From an uncultured Clostridia bacterium (lineage in GTDB: Bacteria; Bacillota; Clostridia; Christensenellales; CAG-138), in NCBI GenBank assembly GCA_947306125.1, contig CAMZFO010000004.1, positions 1 to 44,704 on the forward strand: a stretch of DNA of 44,704 nucleotides. The letters are read 5' to 3'. Below, one piece after another: positions 17,443 through 25,900 of the stretch. The notes under the pieces are model-generated. The model worked only from the letters and a program-made list of their open reading frames with translations. It was not told the origin of the DNA and made no database searches. A program made the position numbers and the translations under genes. Numbering within the stretch: the stretch's first letter is position 1; each line of letters starts with the position of its first letter.

Positions 17443-17617
17443 TCAACTCTAATTATACCTTGAATTTCGCTTCTTTTCAAGGAGAAGACGGCGGATGCGA
17501 GTATATATTGCATGAATGCGGATTGCAAAGTATAAATGTGTTGTGCCGGGGACGTCGGTATGATAGAATAATACGCGAAAAAAACACCGGCCTTTACGAA
17601 AGGAGCGTGAGTAAAAA

Positions 17618-18634
17618 ATGGAAGAGGTCACTACAAAAGAGTACGCACTGGAAAACATAGTTTCAAGCGCGGTAAAGATCCCGGGTATCAAGGTGAACCG
17701 AGCGAAGTTTTTAGGCTCTGTTTTCGCTCAAAGAGCAGAAAGCGTTGATGAGATACTTGATAAAGGCTCGATAGAAGCGGGAGTCTCGCGGGAGGATCTA
17801 AGAGCAATAGCAAAGCGGCACATCCTCAAAAGGACGAGCGAGTCCTCTGCAGCCTCATTTTTAGCCGGCATCCCGGGCGGGCTCGCTATGGCAGCCACCA
17901 TTCCGGCTGATATCATGCAGTTCTTCGGTATGGCGATCAGGCTTGCGCAGGAGCTGTCATACCTCTATGGCGGGCAAGACCTTTGGGAGGACAATAAGCT
18001 CAGCGAGGAAAGGGTGCGCTCACAGTTGATACTGTACATTGGCGCGATGTTTGGCGTTTCGGGAGCAGTTTCGGGAGTCAGGGTGCTTACTACACAGATC
18101 GCAAAAACCACACTGAAAAAGCTTCCCCAAAAGGCGCTCACAAAAACCTTCTGGTATCCGATAATAAAACAGATCGGCAAAGCAATTGGAGTCCGCGTCA
18201 CAAAAACGACGGTGGCACATGGCGTTTCAAAGGCAATCCCGGTCATCGGAGGCGTGATCTCCGGAACTCTTAACTTTGCGACCATGAAGCCCATGGCCGA
18301 TCGTTTGCTTGAAGCAATAGACAAAGCTTCGTTTGATTACAGCGACGATGAGCTTGCCGCGGATATTGAAACGATAGAGGAAGCCCAGATAGAGCCCGAA
18401 GAGGAGGAAAAGCCCAAGCTCAAGGAGCAGCTTTCAAAAGGCATAAAGGTGGTCGGCGGCGGGGCTGCCGGAGCGATCAATAAGCTCAAGCTCGGGATCG
18501 GGTCAAAAAAGAAGACCGAGGATATGGACAAAACCTTAGAGACCATTGAGAAACTGGCAAAGCTGAAAGAAGAGGGAATACTTTCGGAAGAAGAGTTCAG
18601 CGCAAAAAAGAAAGAGCTTCTTGGGCTGAAATAA
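17618..18634 (+). CDS. EcsC-family protein with C-terminal SHOCT-like motif
   Basis: AASFLAGIPGGLAMAATIPADIMQFFGMAIRLAQELSYLYG (EcsC-like); C-term TLETIEKLAKLKEEGILSEEEFSAKKKELLGL (SHOCT-like). Confidence 0.75.
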   Translation: MEEVTTKEYALENIVSSAVKIPGIKVNRAKFLGSVFAQRAESVDEILDKGSIEAGVSREDLRAIAKRHILKRTSESSAASFLAGIPGGLAMAATIPADIMQFFGMAIRLAQELSYLYGGQDLWEDNKLSEERVRSQLILYIGAMFGVSGAVSGVRVLTTQIAKTTLKKLPQKALTKTFWYPIIKQIGKAIGVRVTKTTVAHGVSKAIPVIGGVISGTLNFATMKPMADRLLEAIDKASFDYSDDELAADIETIEEAQIEPEEEEKPKLKEQLSKGIKVVGGGAAGAINKLKLGIGSKKKTEDMDKTLETIEKLAKLKEEGILSEEEFSAKKKELLGLK

Positions 18635-18668
18635 ATCCGAATAAAAAAGAAGCAACAAACGAATCTGA

Positions 18669-18705
18669 AGGCTTGTTTCCTGCTAACGGCAGGGGACAAG
18701 CCTTT
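18669..18705 (+). terminator. Rho-independent terminator
   Basis: AGGCTTGTttCCTGC-taac-GGCAGGggACAAGCCT followed by TTT. Confidence 0.75.
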
Positions 18706-18820
18706 TCGGTTGCCGCCTGTCGATAACTGCCGCCGTTAAGCGGCTCAGACGCAAAAAGTTCGGTCGGCGTTTATCTAATTTAGCAGACAAGATAAATTTA
18801 TTTAACAAATCAGATTTCGC

Positions 18821-18849
18821 TTGCAATCGCCATGCGGCTGTGATAGAAT
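18821..18849 (+). promoter_or_regulatory. Promoter abutting the start codon at 18856
   Basis: TTGCAA-N17-TAGAAT, then ACCCGC then ATG. Confidence 0.65.
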
Positions 18850-18855
18850 ACCCGC

Positions 18856-20166
18856 ATGAAGCTCAAAACGGAAAAAAAGCGGCAGGGTGCGCAGTGGCTC
18901 CCGCTCGATAACGCGGCGAAGATATACCCCCCGGCGATGACGGAGGGGTGGAACGCGCTTTTCCGCGTGTCGGTAACGCTGGATGAGCCTATCGACCGGC
19001 AGATATTGAAGCGCGCGCTTTTAAAGACCACGGGCCGCTTCCCCAATTTTTCAATGAAGCTGCGCCGTGGGTTCTTCTGGTACTATCTTGAGAGGATAGG
19101 CGGCGCGCCGGAGATAAAGGACGACGTGCAGAATCCCTGCGCGCGCATGATGTTCCGCGAAAACGGCGGATTCGCCTTCCGCGTGCGCTGCTACAACAGG
19201 CGCATCGCCGTAGAGATATTCCACGTAATCACCGACGGCGGGGGAGGGCTCTCGTTTTTGAAGACGCTCACCGCGGAGTATCTCGAGATAAAGTACGGAG
19301 TCAGGATACCGCGCGGGGGGGATATACTCGACTGCGGCGAGCAGGCCTCGGCGGAGGAGCTTGAGGACGGCTACGTGAAGCACGCCGGGCCCAAGGCGGT
19401 GCCGGAGCCGGCATGCCGCGCTTATCACCTTTACGGCACTCCCGACCGGGATTTCCTGCACGTCACCACGGGCATAATCGACGCGGAGGAGATCGCGTCC
19501 CGCGCGAAGGCGCTGGGAGTGACGGTCACGGAGTATCTGACCACGGTGCTGCTCTTTGCCGCCATAGACTGGAAGAACGTAAAGGGCGGCTTCCTCCAGC
19601 GCAGCAGGCCCGTCAAGATCACCGTGCCGGTCAATTTAAGGAAGCTCTTCGGCTGCAGAACGCTCCGCAATTTCGCCAATTACGCCAACGTCGGCATAGA
19701 CACGCGCCTCGGCGAATACAGCTTCGAGGAGGCGGCGCGGACGGTGCATCATCAGCTGAAGCTCGGCACCGACCCCAAGGTGCTCGCGGCGAAGGTCGCA
19801 AGCAACGTGAATATCGAAAAGAGCCTTTTCATGCGGCTCGTCCCGCTGTTCATCAAGGATCCGGTCATGAGCATCGCCTACAGAGTCGAGGGCGACCGCA
19901 AGAGCACGACCTGCCTTTCGAATCTGGGGCTCGTGAAGCTCCCGGAGGAGATGGAGGCGCACGTCGAAAGATTCGATTTCATGCTGGGCTCGCTCGTTGA
20001 AAACCCCGTCGCGTGCGCGTGCGTGGGCTACGGCGGCAGGATCTATATCAATTTCACCCGTACCATAGAGGAAAGCTTCATCGAGCGCGCCTTCTTCACA
20101 AGGCTCGTGAAGATGGGCGTACACGTGCTGGTCGAGAGCAACGGCTCCGACTTGAAAAAGGAGTAA
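18856..20166 (+). CDS. Condensation-domain/alcohol acetyltransferase-like acyltransferase
   Basis: FHVITDGGGGLSFLKTL (HxxxDG-type active site); WLPLDNAAKIYPPAMTEGWNALFRVSVTL N-terminus. Confidence 0.7.
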   Translation: MKLKTEKKRQGAQWLPLDNAAKIYPPAMTEGWNALFRVSVTLDEPIDRQILKRALLKTTGRFPNFSMKLRRGFFWYYLERIGGAPEIKDDVQNPCARMMFRENGGFAFRVRCYNRRIAVEIFHVITDGGGGLSFLKTLTAEYLEIKYGVRIPRGGDILDCGEQASAEELEDGYVKHAGPKAVPEPACRAYHLYGTPDRDFLHVTTGIIDAEEIASRAKALGVTVTEYLTTVLLFAAIDWKNVKGGFLQRSRPVKITVPVNLRKLFGCRTLRNFANYANVGIDTRLGEYSFEEAARTVHHQLKLGTDPKVLAAKVASNVNIEKSLFMRLVPLFIKDPVMSIAYRVEGDRKSTTCLSNLGLVKLPEEMEAHVERFDFMLGSLVENPVACACVGYGGRIYINFTRTIEESFIERAFFTRLVKMGVHVLVESNGSDLKKE

Positions 20167-20169
20167 AGG

Positions 20170-20874
20170 ATGTCTTACTGTGTTAACTGCGGAGTGGAGC
20201 TCGGCGCTTCCGAAAAGCGCTGTCCTCTCTGCGGAGTGGAGGTTATAAATCCCGCCGCGAGGTTCGACCCCGAGGCGGAAACGCCCTATCCCGTCAAGGC
20301 GGAGAAGGTGCGCCACAGGGAGGTGCGCATGGCGGCGGCAAACGTGTTTTCGCTGCTGCTGGCGATACCGGTCATAAGCCTGCTCGTGGTCGATCTCGTC
20401 AAGGACGGGCGGCTCACATGGTCGCTCCTGCCCGTCGCCTCGATAGTGTTCTTCTTCCTCGCGGTGGTCGTGCCCTGTATGTTCCGCAAGCCGAGGGTGT
20501 GGCTCTTCATGCTCTTCGCCGTCGCCGAAACGGTGCTGTTCCTGTTCGTATTGAAGGTGCTGCTCGGCGGGAAATGGCTCTGGCTCTTCGCGCTGCCCAT
20601 AACGCTCCTCTCGGGCGCGGCGCTGATCGGGATATGGCTCATAATCTCCTCGAAGAAGGCGTCGCTCCCCTTGAAGATGATAGTCGTGCTGCTCATACTG
20701 ATGGTTTTCATAATAGTCCTGCAGATGCTTATAGAGATACACCTGCACGGCCGCATCCGCCTTGACTGGTCGCTCTACGCCGCCGTTTCCTGCGGGCTTT
20801 TGAGCCTCGTGGTGCTAATAGTAGGCCATCTTTACAGGAAGAACGAATCCTTCAGGAAAAAGCTGTTTTTCTGA
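20170..20874 (+). CDS. Zinc-ribbon multi-pass membrane protein (DUF6320-like)
   Basis: MSYCVNCGVELGASEKRCPLCGVEV (two CxxC) then hydrophobic helices; 3-nt gap to the upstream gene. Confidence 0.7.
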   Translation: MSYCVNCGVELGASEKRCPLCGVEVINPAARFDPEAETPYPVKAEKVRHREVRMAAANVFSLLLAIPVISLLVVDLVKDGRLTWSLLPVASIVFFFLAVVVPCMFRKPRVWLFMLFAVAETVLFLFVLKVLLGGKWLWLFALPITLLSGAALIGIWLIISSKKASLPLKMIVVLLILMVFIIVLQMLIEIHLHGRIRLDWSLYAAVSCGLLSLVVLIVGHLYRKNESFRKKLFF

Positions 20875-20882
20875 AGCTTGCG

Positions 20883-20905
20883 GGGGGCTTGCAAGGCCCC
20901 CTTTA
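20883..20905 (+). terminator. Terminator of the acyltransferase/zinc-ribbon operon
   Basis: GGGGGC-ttgcaag-GCCCCC-TTTATT. Confidence 0.75.
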
Positions 20906-20917
20906 TTATGGTATAAT
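20889..20917 (+). promoter_or_regulatory. Promoter of the ABC-F leader, overlapping the upstream terminator
   Basis: TTGCAA (in the terminator loop)-N17-TATAAT. Confidence 0.7.
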
Positions 20918-20923
20918 CCCTAT

Positions 20924-21036
20924 ATCAGTTACAGGAGGTACCCCGGCTTGAACATCCGCTGACACGTCTCTTTGGTCCTTTTTCCGCAGGCTCCGTGCCC
21001 GCGGGCTGGTTTGCGTGTTTTTGACGGGGGTGCCTT
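20924..21036 (+). promoter_or_regulatory. Candidate regulatory leader of the ABC-F gene
   Basis: AGGAGG plus TTG-AAC-ATC-CGC-TGA micro-ORF (20948-20962); GGTACCCC (20937-20944) complementary to GGGGTGCC (21027-21034) over the ABC-F RBS; ACACG/CGTGT-TTTT stem (20962-21022). Confidence 0.45.
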
Positions 21037-22560
21037 ATGATACAATTAAACGACGTTTCCATATTTGTGACCGCAAGCGGGCGCGCGCTCGTTCGCGGGC
21101 TTTCTTTTACTCTCAATCCCGGCGACCGCACGGTCGTCATAGGCGAGGAGGGCAACGGCAAGTCCACCCTCCTGAAGCTCATTTACGATCCCGCTCTCAT
21201 CGCGGGCCGCGCCGAATACACGGGCAGCGTGAACAGGGGGCGGCACAGGCTGGGCTATCTTGCGCAGGAATTGACGCCCGGGGAGGCGGCGGTCTCCGTG
21301 CGGGAGCATATAGGCCTCCCCGAGGAGGAGATCTGGCGCGCGGAGGCGCTTGCGGCGGAGATGGGTCTCGACCCCATGCTGGTGCATGAGCAGCGTCCGC
21401 TTTCCACCCTCTCCGGCGGCGAGCGCGTGAAGCTGCGGCTGGTCAGAGTGCTGCTCGACGAGCCCGATATGCTCCTGCTCGACGAGCCTACGAACGATAT
21501 CGACATAGAAACGCTCGAGTGGCTCGAGGATTTCATAAACGGCTTCGAGGGCGGAGTGCTGTTCGTTTCGCATGACGAAACGCTTATCGAAAACACCGCC
21601 TCGGCGGTGATCCATCTGGAGCACGTGCACCATAAAAAGGTGGCGAGGGTGACCGTTGCGAACGTCCCCTACCGCGAGTATATCGCCCGCCGCACTCGTG
21701 CGATGGAGCACCAGGCGCAGGTCTCCGCATTCGAGCACGCGGAGCAGAAAAAGAAGGAGGAGCGCTGGCGCGAGATCTATGAAAAGGTCGACCGCGCGCA
21801 GAGGTCGCTCACCCGGCAGGATCCCTCCACGGGCAGGCTGCTCAAAAAGAAGATGCACTCGGTGATGAGTCAGGGGCGCAGGCTCGAAAAGGAGCGCGAG
21901 GAGCTGACAGAGGCTCCCGTGAGCGAGTGGCAGATAGATATAAAGCTCCCGGAGGTCGGGCTCCCGCGGCGCAAGGAGCTCCTGCGCTGGTCGTGCGAGG
22001 GCCTCTTCGCGCCGGACGGCTCGCGCCTTACCGCGGGCTTTGAGCTGAACGTGGACGCGGCGGAGCATATCGCCATAATCGGCAGGAACGGCGTCGGCAA
22101 AACGACCCTTCTGCGGCTCATAGAAAAGGAGCTTCGCGGCAGGCGCGACATACGGCCCTTCTATATGCCGCAGGATTATCTCGAAATGATACCGGAGGAG
22201 GCCACCGCCGTGGATTTCCTCGCGCCGACGGGCGAAAAGGAGGCCGTCACGCGGGCCCGGACGTATCTTGGCAGCGTGCGCTTCACCGCGGAGGAGGCGG
22301 AGTCCCCCGCAAGGCGGCTCTCGGGCGGGCAGAAGGCGAAGCTCTTCTTCGTCAAGATGGCGCTCGAGGGCGTGAACGTGCTACTGCTCGACGAGCCCAC
22401 GCGCAATTTCTCGCCCCTCTCCAACCCCGTTATACGCGCCATGCTCGGGGATTTCGGCGGCTGCCTGATCGCCGTCTCCCATGACAGGAAGTTCATCTCC
22501 GAGGTCTGCCCCCGCGTCCTCCGCCTCACCGAGGAGGGGCTGGAGCAGGTAAAGCCGTAA
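21037..22560 (+). CDS. ABC-F family ATPase (ribosome-protection/translation factor type)
   Basis: Two ABC cassettes without TM segments: GEEGNGKST, LSGGERVKLRL, LLLDEPTNDID; GRNGVGKTT, LSGGQKAKLFF, LLLDEPTRNFSPLS. Confidence 0.88.
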   Translation: MIQLNDVSIFVTASGRALVRGLSFTLNPGDRTVVIGEEGNGKSTLLKLIYDPALIAGRAEYTGSVNRGRHRLGYLAQELTPGEAAVSVREHIGLPEEEIWRAEALAAEMGLDPMLVHEQRPLSTLSGGERVKLRLVRVLLDEPDMLLLDEPTNDIDIETLEWLEDFINGFEGGVLFVSHDETLIENTASAVIHLEHVHHKKVARVTVANVPYREYIARRTRAMEHQAQVSAFEHAEQKKKEERWREIYEKVDRAQRSLTRQDPSTGRLLKKKMHSVMSQGRRLEKEREELTEAPVSEWQIDIKLPEVGLPRRKELLRWSCEGLFAPDGSRLTAGFELNVDAAEHIAIIGRNGVGKTTLLRLIEKELRGRRDIRPFYMPQDYLEMIPEEATAVDFLAPTGEKEAVTRARTYLGSVRFTAEEAESPARRLSGGQKAKLFFVKMALEGVNVLLLDEPTRNFSPLSNPVIRAMLGDFGGCLIAVSHDRKFISEVCPRVLRLTEEGLEQVKP

Positions 22561-22572
22561 GAAGATGGCTCA

Positions 22573-22870
22573 AGCGTGCGGGGGGTGACCAAAGTCTTCC
22601 ATTGGGGGAAGGGGGACCACCGACCTTTAGGTCGGGGTGGATGAGGGATGCTTCCCTGCATTTGCTTTTCCCAAAGCCGTGGAAGGATAACCCTTTCTTC
22701 TTTTCGCCCTTGATGGGCGAAAATACACCTCCCCGGCGGCATTTCGCTCAGCGAAATTCCGCGGCACAGGGGAGGCTGTGTGCAGCGAGCGATCAAGGCC
22801 TTCCCCCTTGCGGGGAAGGGGGACCGCGAGGAACGAGCGGTGGATGAGGGTGACGCGGAGCGCCTTTGGC
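22573..22870. repeat. Cluster of stacked palindromic intergenic repeats
   Basis: cttccattgggggaag; accgacctttaggtcggggt; cctcccc..atttcgctcagcgaaat..ggggagg; cttcccccttgcggggaagggggaccgc..gcggtggatgaggg. Confidence 0.65.
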
Positions 22871-22999
22871 CGCCGGAGGTGTTGTTTCTAAAACTTTTTT
22901 AACAAAATCCCCGATCATTCATTGACAAATCAATATACACATTTATAATTGAATCAGTAATATTTTTACCCGCGGCCATGCCCGGGAGAGGGGGAGACC

Positions 23000-25900
23000 A
23001 TGAAAAAGCTTGTCGCTTTTTTCCTTGCAGTCCTGTTCGTTTTCGGCTCGTTTGGTAACACCTTTGCCGGAACGGTAATGGAGCACGAAGAATATCCTGA
23101 CCGCGTTTACGTTTCCGAGCCTGTTTGCACACCCAAACCGCAGGCAGAAGAAAACGTCGCCGTACCGGAGCGGCAGGAAACTCCTTCCGTCCCCACCCGC
23201 GAGGTGTATTCCGGCACCTGCGGGGCTGATCTCACGTGGACTCTTGACACCGAAACCGGCGTGCTCGAGATCACCGGCACAGGGGATATGACTAACTGGA
23301 CATATTCTTCTAGAGCACCATGGTCATCGTATCTTTTAGATATCTGCTCTGTTGAAGTATCAAACGGCGTAACAAGCATCGGTAACTATGCATTTTACTA
23401 TGGTAGTTCACTCAAATCTGTTATACTTGGAGATAGTATAAAGGCAATCGGGACTTCTGCTTTTGAATACTGCAGCTCGCTCACGTCACTTTTTATACCA
23501 GACAGTGTAACTCAAATTGGAAATTATGCGTTGCGCTACTGTGAATCGTTAACTATTGTGACCATAGGGAGTGGTCTGCTGAGTCTGGGAAAGTACGTGT
23601 TTCATGAGTGTAGTTCGCTAAAAACAATCTTGGTGGATCAAGCAAATAGGTATTTTTGCTCTGTGGACGGGATTTTGTATAATAAAGAAATCGACTCCCT
23701 GCTGTATTGTCCGGAAGGGAGGACGGAATCTTGCATCATACCTGATAATGTAGAGTATATTGCCGGATATGCATTCCAAAACTGTAGGTATATTCCTTCT
23801 ATAGCTATGGGAAACAACGTAAGAAGTATAGGAAGCAATGCGTTTTATAATTGCAGCTCGCTAGTTTCTGTTGCAATATCAGACTCAATAGTTTATATAG
23901 AAAACTACACGTTTTATGGATGCAGATCACTTGAAAATATAGCTTTGCCAGAAAACGTAGCATATATTGGAAACTCTGCGTTCTGTGACTGCTGCTCGCT
24001 CACGTCTTTTACAATACCATGCAAGGTTAATTATATTGGTGACTATGCTTTTGGAGGTTGCAGTTTGCTAGAATCCATAATTGTTGATTATGGGAATGAA
24101 GACTATTGCTCTGAAGATGGAATACTTTATAATAAACAGGTCACAGATCTGATTTGTTGCCCTGCTGGAAAAACCGGTACGTGCATTATACCTAATAGTG
24201 TAACAAGTATACGCGATCTTGCATTCAGTGGTTGCAAGATGCTTACAGATATAACACTAGGAGATGGTCTGTTGAATATTGGCAATTATGCATTTAGAGA
24301 CTGCAGCTCCATTGTGTCTATAATAATTCCTTGCAATGTAGCAGGAATAGGTAATTATGCTTTCTATAGCTGCAGCTCTTTAAGTGAAGCTATATTCCTT
24401 GGTATACCTCCTTACAGCTTCGGAGATAGCGTTTTTGAAAGCTGCGCTTCTGACTTTTGTATATACTATACTTCTGGAAACGCATCCGAATGGGCTCCAA
24501 ATGGAGAAACAATGTGGAATTGGTATCATATTGCCCTATTCGGGTATGTACAACCAACGCCTATCCCGGGTTACTATACAGGATCATGCGGAGATAACCT
24601 CATATGGACACTAAATCAATGGGATGGGACTATGGAAATAGATGGCACAGGAGAGATGACAAATTGGATCAATCCGGAATATGTACCATGGTATCCTTAT
24701 ATTGAATACATAAAAAGGGTTGATATAAAGGCTGAAATAACGTATATTAGTAATTTTGCCTTTGATCAATGCAATAAACTAATTGAAGTTAATATACCCA
24801 CTGGAGTAACTACAATAGGTAATTGTGCCTTCAGTGGGTGCAGTTCATTGAAAACGGTAAGCATACCGGAAGGAGTAAAGGAAATATGGGGTGGAGCATT
24901 TAGCGGTTGCAGCAACCTTGTTTCAGTTAATATCCCATATGGGGTAACAAGCATAGGAGCAGGCGCTTTCAGTGGTTGTACTTCGTTGATTTCTATTGTT
25001 ATCCCGGATAGTGTAACATATACAGGAAACTTCATTTCTGGTTACAATACATTCGAGGGTTGCAGCGCTCTTGAATCCGTAATAATTGGAAATGGTGTAA
25101 AGACTATTGGTGAAAAAACTTTCTATAATTGTACTTCGCTCGCCTCGGTTTCAATTGGAGATCATGTAACGAGTATAGGTGGTCGTGCTTTCGAGGGGTG
25201 TAATTCATTAGCTGGTATTACTGTACCTGAGAGTGTGACAAGCATTGGCGATCGAGCATTTAAGGATTGCAGTTCTTTAACATCCATGGTCATCCCTGAT
25301 AGCGTAACAGACATAGATTGGTATTATTTATTTAATGGCTGCCTATCGCTTCAAACGGTAAGTATTGGAAATGGTATAACAACCATAGGAGAAGATGCAT
25401 TCTGTGGCTGTGTAATGCTAACTTCGGTGATAATCCCTGACAGTATTACTAGTATTGGAGAGGACGCTTTCTCATATTGCAATTCTCTTTTATCTATAAA
25501 TATACCGGACAGTGTTACAAATATTGACTGGCCGGTGTTCAAGGGATGCAGTTCGCTGGAGGAAGTTAGAATAGGAAATGGTGTGCCAAATATAGGCAAT
25601 GAGGCTTTCAAGGATTGCGGTTTGCTCACCACAGTAATAATAGGTAACAGTGTTACAAGCATAGGATTCTCTGCTTTCGAAGGGTGTAGTTCGCTTCTGT
25701 CAATCTCTATACCTGATAGTGTTACGAGCATGGGATCTTCTGTGTTTGAACGTTGCACAAAGCTGCGATCTGTGTCTATAGGTATTGGCATAACAAGCAT
25801 AGAAAAAGATACTTTTAGGGAGTGTAGTTCTCTTCTTTCTGTTATTATTCCTGACAATATAACAGACATAGGCGATTCTGCTTTTTCTGGATGTGACTTG

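Noticed and set aside
15893-17452. 519-aa plus-strand ORF
   Set aside because: Antisense to etfB and the acyl-CoA dehydrogenase.
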